Part shown: piece after piece, positions 34,016-42,729 of the stretch
How the letters are laid out: every line of letters begins with the position of its first letter
Position numbering within the stretch: the stretch's first letter is position 1
Source of the DNA: Dethiosulfatarculus sandiegensis
Lineage (GTDB): Bacteria; Desulfobacterota; Desulfarculia; Desulfarculales; Desulfarculaceae
Reading direction: 5' to 3'
Assembly: GCF_000931935.2 (NCBI RefSeq)
Contig: NZ_AZAC01000011.1
Coordinates: 248,001-312,000 of the forward strand
Length of the DNA: 64,000 bases
Program-made: the position numbers and the translations under genes
Notes under the pieces: model-generated
What the model saw: the letters and a program-made list of their open reading frames with translations, nothing else
The model's database searches: none
What the model was told of the DNA's origin: nothing

Positions 34016-34771
34016 CTATTTCCCCACTCCGCCGGAACGGCCTCTGACACTCACACTGGAGCGGCCAACGCGGTTATTTACTTTACTTGCAAAGCTGCTG
34101 GACTGACTGCGGCTGCGGGCCATGCGCCTTTGGAAGAAATCCGAAGGCTGGTTGGTCTTGGCCGAAGAACCCACTTTAGCTCCGGCGGCGGAGCCTTTGG
34201 ATCTGCCGCCAAACCAGGGCGTATTGCGGCCGGTTCTATAATGGCCGCGGTAGCCGGAATAATCATTATACATAACCGGCCTGTTGCCCAAGATCATGGA
34301 CAACAGGGCATATTGACCGAAAAACGACCAAAAGCGGTTGCCGCTGGAATCCGTCTGCCAACGGCCATAGCGAGGATCACCAACATACTCATAACCAGCC
34401 GGAGCCACTGCTGTGTTTTCCTTACCGTCCTTTTTGGAGTACAGGGTCATGCCCAGAAGGCCTTTGCGTGCATTGTAGATTTCCTCGGAAACCTCCCGCC
34501 ATTGGGGTTCTGCCTCGCGAATGGCCGAAACCTTTTGATCAAGGGCCTTCTTAGGATCCACAGCCTGGTATATGACCATGTAATTGTGGTAGTAACTGGG
34601 GAAAAAGGTGCCTTCTTCTTTCATATCAGCCAGGACAATGGATGCCGTGGGCACATTTTTCAATCTGGCTTTCAATTCCTGCAAGGGGTCCTTGTCCAGA
34701 TCAGTGGATGATTCCCCCATAAAAAGGCCCAGCCCCAGGGCGGCTATGGCTAAAATAAGCAGTTTTTTCAT
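34016..34771 (-). CDS. Secreted hypothetical protein of the psp/DUF350 cluster
   Basis: A 251-residue protein with an N-terminal signal sequence (MKKLLILAIAALGLGLFMG). The middle has conserved-looking GYEYVGDPRYGRWQTDSSG and FWSFFGQYALLSMILGNRP (a possible short hydrophobic helix at residues ~150-170), while the last 80 residues are Ser/Arg/Gly-rich and likely disordered. I do not recognise a family with confidence. First gene of the minus-strand operon with DUF350, aminopropyltransferase and rhomboid, with a structured-looking leader upstream. Confidence 0.75.
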   Translation of the reverse strand: MKKLLILAIAALGLGLFMGESSTDLDKDPLQELKARLKNVPTASIVLADMKEEGTFFPSYYHNYMVIYQAVDPKKALDQKVSAIREAEPQWREVSEEIYNARKGLLGMTLYSKKDGKENTAVAPAGYEYVGDPRYGRWQTDSSGNRFWSFFGQYALLSMILGNRPVMYNDYSGYRGHYRTGRNTPWFGGRSKGSAAGAKVGSSAKTNQPSDFFQRRMARSRSQSSSFASKVNNRVGRSSVSVRGRSGGVGK

Positions 34772-35694
34772 CTAAAGGCCCCCATGGTAAGCTATGATCA
34801 AGCAGGAGGGTGTCTGCAAACCCCGGCCTCAAAGTGCCGTGTACGGCTCCGCGCATCCAACCTGCTGATTAATTTCACTTTTTAATCTGTAAAGGTTCCC
34901 GTCTTTATCAGTATATTAGCAGACTACCAGATAATGAAGCCTTTTTCCGAATTTTTTAGCGAATCTAACTCTGCCCAACACTTATCCACAAATGCCGATC
35001 AGTAAATAAACCCGAATAAAAAATCAAAACCTGCCTTGATATTTTTAAATCCAGGTCAAAACAATTTAAATAAGGTATTTGGAGCCTTTTATATTTCCCA
35101 AATAATCCCGGCAAGTACAGACGCCGATTTATAAAGATAATACACTGTAATTATAGGTTATTTCAATATTTTGATCTGATCACTTTTTTATTAATTCATA
35201 CACACTCATAAAATTTACTTCAGTTACCAAGAAAATATTAGTAACAAAATTATAAGAGCCGATTGATCATAAATAAAACGGCTTAAGCGCATCTAAAAGG
35301 CAGAAATACAATTATTAAAACTGTTATTTTTCCGGCCATACCATGCCGGAGAAATAACAGTATCCCAAAACGATTTTTAACACCCCCTTTAACACCATAC
35401 CTATCCATACCTTTTTATTTATACTGCAATGCCAATTCCGCCCAAAAATCCAAGCCGTTCTGTAACCAGCTTTTGACAAAACCCAAACTGGACGGCCATA
35501 ATTTTAAGGTCTACCATTATTTATATTACTTTAATCAGAGGTCAAAGGCGCCGGCAGACCGCTTGCAAACAGCCTGAACCGGGCGCTTGGCAAAACCTGT
35601 TTTTTTACCAAGCGGCATCAGATCAAACTCAGGAAAATTTGCTTGCCAAACTGCCGGGCCCTTTGCCTCATAACCGACCAAAGGGAGGTTTCGT
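34772..35694. other. Long noncoding region with hairpins
   Basis: About 920 bases with no accepted gene. On the minus strand the first ~100 bases form the leader of the secreted-protein gene and contain GCCGT-AC-ACGGC. Bases 34900-35300 are AT-rich. A strong hairpin lies at 35321-35360 and the region before the peroxiredoxin gene should hold its promoter. Confidence 0.5.
35321..35360. repeat. Strong orphan hairpin
   Basis: CTGTTATTTTTCCGGC (35321-35336) and GCCGGAGAAATAACAG (35345-35360) form a 16-base stem with one G-T pair and an 8-base loop. No gene ends nearby on either strand, so it is not an obvious terminator. It may be an RNA element or an operator. Confidence 0.55.
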
Positions 35695-36417
35695 ATGCCG
35701 AAAGAAAAACCGGTTGGTTGCGCCCGGCCCACAGGTGGTGTGGTTGGCGAAGACCCCCCGGTGCAAAGCGGGGAAAACGCCCCTTCAAAACCAAAGGAGG
35801 TAAAGAAAATGATACAGGTGGGTAAAAAGGCCCCTGATTTTATGGCTCCCTGCTACAACCAGGGAAAATTCAGCTCAGTTCAATTGAGCGATTATCTGGG
35901 GAAATGGGTGGTGCTTTGCTTCTACCCTGGTGACTTCACTTTCGTTTGAGCAACCGAAATTTCGGCGGTCGCCGAGAAGCATCCCGAATTCCAAAAATTA
36001 GGTGTGGAAGTGCTCTCCATGAGCGTTGATTCCATGTTTGTCCACAAAATGTGGGTGGACCACGAGCTTTCCAAAATGGTCGAAGGCGGTGTGCCCTTCC
36101 CCATGCTGAGCGACGGCGGCGGCAAGGTCGGCTCAGCCTACGGGGTATATGACGAAGAAGGCGGCGTTGATGTACGCGGCCGTTTTCTGATTGATCCTGA
36201 TGGTATTATCCAGGGCTTTGAAGTGCTGACCCCGCCCGTGGGCAGGAACGTGGGCGAGACCCTGCGGCAGATTCAGGCCTTCCAACTGGTCCGCGAAAGC
36301 AAGGGTTCAAAGGCCACTCCCAGTGGCTGGAAACCCGGCAAGCCCGTGTTACAACCGGGAGAACACCTGGTAGGCAACGTGTGGAAAGAATGGAAGGTTA
36401 CCATGGCCTTTGACTAG
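35695..36417 (+). CDS. Selenocysteine-containing peroxiredoxin (AhpC/TSA family)
   Basis: A peroxide reductase of the AhpC/TSA family. The usual peroxidatic site FYPxDFTFVCPTEI is here [17 protein letters not shown]: an in-frame TGA at 35947-35949 replaces the cysteine codon, and the frame continues to 36417 with family motifs ([62 protein letters not shown]). Translated with selenocysteine the product is 240 residues. Two starts are possible in frame: 35695 (AAGGGAGG upstream) and 35809 (AAAGGAGG upstream); the first adds a 38-residue extension with CARPTGG. Selenocysteine peroxiredoxins are known in anaerobes. The alternative, a nonsense mutation, is unlikely given the exact position. Confidence 0.88.
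35947..35979 (+). promoter_or_regulatory. UGA selenocysteine codon with candidate bacterial SECIS
   Basis: Thirteen bases after the TGA, TCGGC (35962-35966) pairs with GCCGA (35971-35975) around a GGTC loop, with further T-G and T-A pairs below. Bacterial SECIS elements are hairpins shortly downstream of UGA with a G near the start of the apical loop, and E. coli fdhF has GGUC in its loop; this fits. The folding itself was only judged by eye. Confidence 0.65.
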
Positions 36418-36440
36418 GCTGTGACTGAAAATGACTTTAA

Positions 36441-36464
36441 AGCCGCCCCATTCCGGGGCGGCTC
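36441..36464 (+). terminator. Terminator after the peroxiredoxin gene
   Basis: AGCCGCCCC and GGGGCGGCT form a 9-base GC stem with a short loop 23 bases after the stop codon, followed by a weak CTT tail. Confidence 0.7.
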
Positions 36465-36834
36465 TTGGGAAAACACCGGCAGCAACTTTTCCTATAAATT
36501 TTAACACTTACCCGGATACATAAAGATCCGATCATCCATATATTACGTCCACACAATGCCCTGGCCAGGCTGCCGAAACAATAGCCGCTCACCCACTGGC
36601 ATTCAGAAAAAACCTCGTCATTCTCCTACTACTTAAACACTGCCTTTTCCGAAATTGGCAATCCCAAATCCCAAACCGCTTGTGAAATTACCTATTCTAG
36701 ACTTGGCAAAGGACTTTGATTTTGACAAGCTGAAAACACATCTCAAAGACAACCACTGCTAAGGGGCCTACCCGTGTTTAGCATTGATTTATCTGTTATA
36801 TCTTTATTATCTTATCCAAGGGCTGGTTAACCGT
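36465..36834. other. Intergenic region before APC permease genes
   Basis: About 370 bases without an accepted gene. The open frame of the first permease extends into it (from 36784), but the coding start is placed at 36835. Nothing distinctive was seen. Confidence 0.5.
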
Positions 36835-38676
36835 ATGGCTGATCTGAATAAAAGCATGGGCTTGGGAACAGTTTTCTGCCTTGCCAGTGGGGCCATGATC
36901 AGTTCCGGCCTGTTTGTTCTGCCTGGCCTGGCACATGCTCAGGCAGGGCCGGCAGTTGTGTTCAGCTATTTTTTGGCCGGCTGCCTTGCAGCCACAGGCA
37001 TGCTGAGCCTTGCGGAAATAATAACCGCCATGCCCAAGGCAGGGGGTGATTACTTTTACATCACCCGAACCCTGGGACCTGCAGCCGGGGCGGTGAGCGG
37101 TTTATTGACCTGGTTCAGCCTGACATTGAAAAGCGCCTTTGCCCTGGTGGGAATCATGGCGTTCGCACCTTCCGGGTTATCTATACCCCCTTTACCCATA
37201 GGGATGGTTTTAGGAGTCATTTTTATATTCATAAACCTCACCGGAGCCCAAAAAACCGGAACCCTGCAAATTATTCTGGTGACCCTGTTGTTGGGGCTTT
37301 TACTAATCTACGCCCTTTTGGGCAGCAACCAGGTTCATCCGAAATATTTTCAACCATTTCTGCCCCAAGGCTGGTCCGCTGTCTTTTCCACAGCCGGTAT
37401 GGTGTTTGTGGCTTATGGCGGGCTGTTAAACATAGCGAGTGTTGCCGAAGAGGTGAAAAACCCCGGACGCACCATCCCTTTGGGCATGATACTAAGTCTA
37501 ATGGTTATCACCCTCACCTATACCGTAGTGGTTTTCATAACCACCGGGGTCTTGCCCGCCCAGGCACTCGATAATTCACTAACCCCCATCAGTGACGGAG
37601 CCAGGGCTCTTTTTGGTGAATGGGGCTATTGGACCATAGGCGCGGCAGCCATGCTGGCCTTTATATCCACAGCCAATGCGGGGCTATTAAGCGCTTCCCG
37701 CTATCTTCTGGCACTTAGCCGGGACCGGCTTGTTCCACAAATGCTCGGCAAAGTCACCTCCAAAGGAGCGCCGGTAAACGCCATCCTTTTGACCGGTGCA
37801 TTTATGATCGCTTCCCTCTTCCTTAAACTTGACGCCTTGGTTCAGGCGGCCAGTACGGTTATGCTGTTAGCCTATTTCCTGGCCAACGCATGCCTCATAG
37901 TGCTCAGGGAAAGCGGCCTTTTAAATTACCGCCCCAGTTTCAGGGCCCCGGGCTATCCCTGGGTGCAGATCATCGGCATGGCCGGATTCGGGCTTCTGAT
38001 TCTTGAAATGGGCTATCAGGCCATTTTGATCAGCCTTGCCCTGGTGGCGGGAGGGCTTTTATTCTACTGGTTTTACGGCAGAGTCAAAGCGGCGAGGGAA
38101 TCAGCAATTCATCACCTTTTGGAGAGAGTTACCTCCCAGCAAATGGTCAAGGGGGAGTTGGAGACCGAATTGAGAGACATCCTCAAGGAAAGGGACCAGC
38201 ACTGCCAAGACACCTTTGACCGACTCACCAGGCAGGGGATCATACTAGATATAAAAGAAGCAACCAAACCGGAAGCACTTTTTACCCTTCTCGGCAAAGA
38301 ACTGGCTGTTCACCATCTATTTAATCAGGAAACAGCGGCAAACCTTTTGGCTTCCAGAGAAGAGAAGGGTTCCACAGTTCTTTTACAGGGAGTAGCCATA
38401 AGCGACATTCCCCATCCTGACCCAGATCAAATAGTTCTTTTGGCCGCCCGCCTTGAGCCTGGTGTGGTTCTACAGAAAAACCAGGAACAGACTCGCGCCT
38501 TTTTTCTTATAGTGCTTGGCAAAAACAAAACCAACGAATACCTGCAGGCTTTGGCAGCCTTGGCTCAGATCACTCATCATTTTGACTTCATGCCTAATTG
38601 GCTGGCCGGCAGGGACTCTGACCGTTTGCGGGACGTGCTTCTTCTTGGCCCCAGGCGCAGGCTATGCGAGGTGTAA
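36835..38676 (+). CDS. APC-family amino acid permease with C-terminal EIIA-like domain (copy 1)
   Basis: A ~613-residue protein: about 12 membrane helices (residues ~5-430) of the amino acid-polyamine-organocation family, with GAMISSGLFVLPGLAHAQAGP at the first helix and FISTANAGLLSASRYLLALSRD in helix 8. The cytoplasmic tail (~residues 440-613) begins with a charged helical linker and then resembles PTS EIIA type-2 domains: LLASREEKGSTVLLQGVAISDIPHP is close to the EIIA active-site pattern REExxST..GxAIPH, and RAFFLIVLGKNKTNEYLQALA fits the next segment. The ATG at 36835 is chosen because the family-like N-terminus begins there. Tandem with the next gene. Confidence 0.82.
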   Translation: MADLNKSMGLGTVFCLASGAMISSGLFVLPGLAHAQAGPAVVFSYFLAGCLAATGMLSLAEIITAMPKAGGDYFYITRTLGPAAGAVSGLLTWFSLTLKSAFALVGIMAFAPSGLSIPPLPIGMVLGVIFIFINLTGAQKTGTLQIILVTLLLGLLLIYALLGSNQVHPKYFQPFLPQGWSAVFSTAGMVFVAYGGLLNIASVAEEVKNPGRTIPLGMILSLMVITLTYTVVVFITTGVLPAQALDNSLTPISDGARALFGEWGYWTIGAAAMLAFISTANAGLLSASRYLLALSRDRLVPQMLGKVTSKGAPVNAILLTGAFMIASLFLKLDALVQAASTVMLLAYFLANACLIVLRESGLLNYRPSFRAPGYPWVQIIGMAGFGLLILEMGYQAILISLALVAGGLLFYWFYGRVKAARESAIHHLLERVTSQQMVKGELETELRDILKERDQHCQDTFDRLTRQGIILDIKEATKPEALFTLLGKELAVHHLFNQETAANLLASREEKGSTVLLQGVAISDIPHPDPDQIVLLAARLEPGVVLQKNQEQTRAFFLIVLGKNKTNEYLQALAALAQITHHFDFMPNWLAGRDSDRLRDVLLLGPRRRLCEV

Positions 38677-38760
38677 ATGTAGACAAGACGCAGAGTCAAA
38701 CTTGTTCCTCAAGCAAAGAAGGTTTATGTTTTAGAATAAAAAAACACTGGGGAGATTTTC

Positions 38761-40605
38761 TTGGCAGCCATGAATAAACGACTGGGTCTTTTTGCCGTTT
38801 TCTGCATGACCAGCGGGGCAATGATCAGCTCCGGCATCTTTGTGCTTCCCGGACTGGCCCACGCCCAGGCAGGCCCGGCCATGATTTTCAGCTATTTTCT
38901 GGCCGGCTGTCTGGCAGCCATAGGCAGCATAAGCTTGACCGAGGTGATTACCGCCATGCCCAAGGCGGGTGGAGACTATTTCTTCATCACCCGCACCATG
39001 GGCCCTGCCACCGGCATGGTAACCGGGCTGTTATCCTGGCTTTCCCTTTCCCTGAAAAGCGCTTTGGCCATAGTGGGAATGGGGGCGGTTTTCCAATTCT
39101 GGTTTGGCTGGGACCCGCTTTTGGTTTCCCTGCCCCTTTGGGCAATTTTTGTAGGTTTGAATCTGTTCTGGGCAGAACAGGAAGATCTCATGCAGATGGT
39201 GCTTTTAAGCCTGATTCTGGCCCTAATGCTACTTTTTGTCATAAAAGGTGCACCTAAAATTGAATGGAGCAATTTTGACCCCTTTGCCCCCCATGGCCTG
39301 GGCCAGGTTCTGGGAACCGCCGGACTTGTTTTTGTATCGTATGGCGGGCTTCTCAAGGTCGCGGCGGTGGCGGAAGAAATAAAAGAGCCCCACAAAAACA
39401 TACCCTGGGCCATTTTCCTTTCCCTGGTGGTGGTGGGGTTCTTTTATGTAAGTCTTGCATTTATAACTTCCGGAGTATTGGGCGCAGAGATACTGGACAT
39501 CTCACTTTCTCCCATTACCCAGGCAGCCCGCCGCATTGCAGGATCAACAGGGGCGGTGGTGATGGGCCTGGTTGCAGTGGCGGCCTTTGCCAGTACGGCC
39601 TCGGCCGGCATCATGGCCGCATCCCGCTATCTCCTGGCCCTAAGCCGGGATGGGCTTGCGCCTGCGTTTTTGGGAACCATTAACCCCCGTCACGGCATTC
39701 CCCAGATGGGGGTTCTCGCAACCGGCCTGTTTGTGCTGGGCACCTTGTTTCTCAGCCTGGAATCCCTGGTCAAGGCGGCGTCATCAATTCTGATCTTCAC
39801 CTATCTTATGTCCAATCTCTGCGTCATCGTGTTGCGGGAGTCTAGGCTTTTGAGCTACCGACCCAGTTTCAAGTCGCCCGGCTATCCCTGGCTCCAGATC
39901 GCGGGCTCACTGGGCTTTATCATCCTCATCATTGAAATGGGCTGGAAAGCCCTTTTAAGCAGTCTTTTGCTGGTTCTTGCCGGATTGGCCTTTTATTGGT
40001 TCTATGGCCGCATACGGGCGCAAAGAGAAACAGCCCTTCTTTATCTGGTCAAGCGCATGACAGACACCGAAGCCTCGGGCAAGGTCCTGGAAAAAGAACT
40101 GCGGGAAATCATCCGGGAAAGGGATGAAATGTGCTGGGATGAGTTTGATCATGCGGTCAGAGGTTCCAAGGTGCTGGAGTTTAAAAAAATTTCAGACACC
40201 AATCAGATCCTGGCCTCAATATCACTGGAGGCTGCCACCGAATTCGGCATTGAGGCCCAGGAACTGGCCCTTGCCCTTAAAAAACGCCAAAAAAGTCAAT
40301 CCACGGAGATGTTCCCCGGCGTGGCAATCACAGACGCCCTTTTACCGGGCGAAGGCAGGTTGGAGCTGGTTTTGGTGCGGCTTGCTCCACCGGTAAGCCT
40401 GTCTCCCGCCCAATCCCCAACCAGGGCTCTGTTTGTCATTCTCTTCACCCATGACCGCCGGGATGCCTACCTGCGCAGTTTGGCGGCCATTGCCCAGGCA
40501 GCCGGAAATGAATCTTTTTCCCGCAAATGGGACCAGCCCAAAGATCCGGAGCGCTTACGGGAAATCCTGCTCACTGCGCCCCGCCAGCGGACCTGCACCC
40601 TTTGA
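38761..40605 (+). CDS. APC-family amino acid permease with C-terminal EIIA-like domain (copy 2)
   Basis: A 614-residue paralogue of the preceding protein, sharing most of the N-terminal transporter sequence (GAMISSGIFVLPGLAHAQAGP; FASTASAGIMAASRYLLALSRD) and the tail. In the EIIA-like tail the equivalent of the active-site segment reads MFPGVAITDALLPGEG, with no histidine, so phosphotransfer is unlikely; the domain may be regulatory. GGGGAG lies six bases before a TTG at 38761, which is preferred to the ATG at 38770. It ends at a strong bidirectional terminator. Confidence 0.82.
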   Translation: MAAMNKRLGLFAVFCMTSGAMISSGIFVLPGLAHAQAGPAMIFSYFLAGCLAAIGSISLTEVITAMPKAGGDYFFITRTMGPATGMVTGLLSWLSLSLKSALAIVGMGAVFQFWFGWDPLLVSLPLWAIFVGLNLFWAEQEDLMQMVLLSLILALMLLFVIKGAPKIEWSNFDPFAPHGLGQVLGTAGLVFVSYGGLLKVAAVAEEIKEPHKNIPWAIFLSLVVVGFFYVSLAFITSGVLGAEILDISLSPITQAARRIAGSTGAVVMGLVAVAAFASTASAGIMAASRYLLALSRDGLAPAFLGTINPRHGIPQMGVLATGLFVLGTLFLSLESLVKAASSILIFTYLMSNLCVIVLRESRLLSYRPSFKSPGYPWLQIAGSLGFIILIIEMGWKALLSSLLLVLAGLAFYWFYGRIRAQRETALLYLVKRMTDTEASGKVLEKELREIIRERDEMCWDEFDHAVRGSKVLEFKKISDTNQILASISLEAATEFGIEAQELALALKKRQKSQSTEMFPGVAITDALLPGEGRLELVLVRLAPPVSLSPAQSPTRALFVILFTHDRRDAYLRSLAAIAQAAGNESFSRKWDQPKDPERLREILLTAPRQRTCTL

Positions 40606-40640
40606 GCCGACACTAAGCTTAAGCTAAAAAGCGTAAAAAT

Positions 40641-40706
40641 GCCGTTGAATACCTGGAACAGACGTAAAAACGTCCAAGGGTGGGGGGATGCCAAGTATTC
40701 AACGGC
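40641..40706. repeat. Inverted repeat enclosing a small hairpin
   Basis: GCCGTTGAATA (40641-40651) is repeated as its complement TATTCAACGGC (40696-40706), with a smaller ACGT-AAAA-ACGT hairpin inside. It lies in the spacer after the permease genes. A small structured RNA or an old mobile-element footprint are both possible. Confidence 0.5.
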
Positions 40707-40761
40707 AAACTGAAGTCAATAGAGGTTCTTTTTATAAAAACAAGTAATGACTTCTCTGATA

Positions 40762-40792
40762 GTTCCCGGGTCTTACAGTAAGACCCGGGAAC
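40762..40792. terminator. Bidirectional terminator between permease and TRAP operons
   Basis: A perfect 14-base stem, GTTCCCGGGTCTTA with its complement, closes a 3-base loop and is followed by CGTTTT. It serves converging transcripts from the APC permeases and the TRAP transporter. Confidence 0.9.
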
Positions 40793-40802
40793 CGTTTTAA
40801 AA

Positions 40803-42728
40803 TCAACTGCCGACCGGAGTTTCAGCCAGCTCTTTTTTTCGGTTATTCAGGCTGAGAAGGCAAACCGCCGCCATGGGCAATACACCTAAAAGGCCCACCC
40901 AGGGATTAGGTACGATCAGAGCCACCGCGGAAGCCAGAAAAACCAGCCGCAACCAAATGGACAGATCCCGGAAAAACCAACCGATCAAGGCACCTGAAAG
41001 CGCGGTCACCCCCAAGATGGCGGTGATGGTGTCCACGATAATAGTTACCACACTGCCCTGCAGCAAAATAGACGGGCTGTAAAGGAACAGAAACGGCACA
41101 ATAAACCCGGCCAGCCCTAACTTAAAGGACTGGAAACCGGTTTTCATGGCATTGGTGCCTGCCACACCGCTGGCCGCATAGGCGCTGATAGCCACAGGCG
41201 GAGTGATAAAGGAAATAATGGCAAAATAAAAAATGAACATGTGGGCGGCTATGGGCTGCACCCCCATATCGGTAAGCGCTGGCACTCCCAGCACTGCGGT
41301 GATGATATAGGCCGCGGTGGTGGGAAGTCCCATGCCCAGAATAATGCAGGCGATCATGGTCAAGAGCCCGCCGAGCCAAAGCACGCCGCCGGAAAGGTGG
41401 ATCACCATCTGGGTGAACCGCACTCCAAGGCCTGTGAGCGACACCACTCCGATAACCAGACCGGCGGTGGCGCAGGCCAGGGCCACGGGCACCGCAGTCT
41501 TAACGCCTGCTTCCAGGGCCTCCAGGATCTCCCGCCAGGGGAACCGGCGCTCACGGATCAGGATAAACAGACTGGCTGTTACAATCAGGGTGAGGATGGC
41601 GTATACACCGGCCAACATGGGGGAAAGTTGCTTGATCACCAGAAGGTAGACCAAAACGGCCAAAGGAATCAGGAGATGGAACCCCTGACGCAGGATGGCC
41701 TTGGCATCAGGCACCTCCTCGTCCTTTAAAACCGATATCCTGCTTCTATGAGCCTCAAAATAGACCATCAGCCCCACAGAGGTGAAATAAAGAATAGCCG
41801 GTATGGCTGCGGCCAGGGCCACGTTGGCGTAGGAGACCCCCAGAAGTTCGGCCATGACAAAGGCCCCGGCTCCCATAACCGGAGGCATGATCTGGCCGCC
41901 GGTTGAGGCCACCGCCTCCACGGCCCCGGCAAAGACCGGTTTATAGCCGGTGCGCTTCATAAGGGGGATGGTGAAGGTGCCTGTGGTCACCACGTTGGAG
42001 ACCGATGAACCGCTGATAGACCCCATGAGCCCGCTGGCCAGGACCGAGGTCAGGGCCGGACCGCCCCGCCTGCGGCCGGTAAGGGCCATGGCCATCTGAA
42101 TAAAAAAGTTTCCAGCGCCAAGTTTGTCCAAAAACGCGCCGAAAATAATAAACACGATTACAAAAGTGGCCGAGACCGCCACTGGAATGCCGAAGACACC
42201 CTCTGTGGTCCAAACCAGATAGCTCACCAAACGCTCTGGGCCATATCCCTTGTGGGCCAAGAAATCCGGCATATAAGGCCCCAGCATGGCGTAGGCTAAA
42301 AACGTCACACCCACCAGCACAATCGGCATGCCCACTGTGCGCCGTGTGCCTTCCAGAATTAAAAGAATCAGGCCCAGGCCCACCCAGAACTCGGTCTCGG
42401 TGGGGCCCATGATGCCCCTGTCCAATACAGCCTCGGGCGCAAAGGCCTGGAACAAAAACGCACCCAACCCCAAGGTGGCAAGCACCAGGGGCCAGTCAAA
42501 AATTCCCGGGTTTTGTTTCCCCTGGCCGGGATAAAGACGATAAAGAAAAAAACAGATTAAAAGCAGACCTATCAAATGCACGGCCCGCTGGTAAAGGGGC
42601 GAAAGCACGCCAAAGGCCGCTGTGTAAAGATGAAAGCAGGAGAGGCCTACTGCTATGGCGAAAACCAACCAACGACTAAATCCTTCCGGATTACGCTTGT
42701 TTGGCTTTTTTTCTTCGGTTTTGGGCAT
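40803..42728 (-). CDS. TRAP transporter fused permease (TAXI type, 4TM + 12TM)
   Basis: A 641-residue membrane protein that fuses the small and large TRAP permease subunits. Large-subunit signatures are visible, for example GAFLDKLGAGNFFIQMAMALTGRR, GSISGSSVSNVVTTGTFTIPLMKRTG and MGLPTTAAYIITAVLGVPAL. With the TAXI-type binding protein upstream it imports an organic acid (TAXI systems are linked to C4-dicarboxylates, glutamate or similar), driven by Na+ or H+. SD GGGAG precedes the ATG. Its start lies next to the DUF1850 stop. Confidence 0.95.
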   Translation of the reverse strand: MPKTEEKKPNKRNPEGFSRWLVFAIAVGLSCFHLYTAAFGVLSPLYQRAVHLIGLLLICFFLYRLYPGQGKQNPGIFDWPLVLATLGLGAFLFQAFAPEAVLDRGIMGPTETEFWVGLGLILLILEGTRRTVGMPIVLVGVTFLAYAMLGPYMPDFLAHKGYGPERLVSYLVWTTEGVFGIPVAVSATFVIVFIIFGAFLDKLGAGNFFIQMAMALTGRRRGGPALTSVLASGLMGSISGSSVSNVVTTGTFTIPLMKRTGYKPVFAGAVEAVASTGGQIMPPVMGAGAFVMAELLGVSYANVALAAAIPAILYFTSVGLMVYFEAHRSRISVLKDEEVPDAKAILRQGFHLLIPLAVLVYLLVIKQLSPMLAGVYAILTLIVTASLFILIRERRFPWREILEALEAGVKTAVPVALACATAGLVIGVVSLTGLGVRFTQMVIHLSGGVLWLGGLLTMIACIILGMGLPTTAAYIITAVLGVPALTDMGVQPIAAHMFIFYFAIISFITPPVAISAYAASGVAGTNAMKTGFQSFKLGLAGFIVPFLFLYSPSILLQGSVVTIIVDTITAILGVTALSGALIGWFFRDLSIWLRLVFLASAVALIVPNPWVGLLGVLPMAAVCLLSLNNRKKELAETPVGS

Positions 42729-42729
42729 T

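Noticed and set aside
34780..34870. Group II intron-like end (GAGCCGTACACGGC motif) in the leader of the secreted-protein gene
   Set aside because: Only a short local resemblance; no intron-encoded protein or other intron domains were seen.
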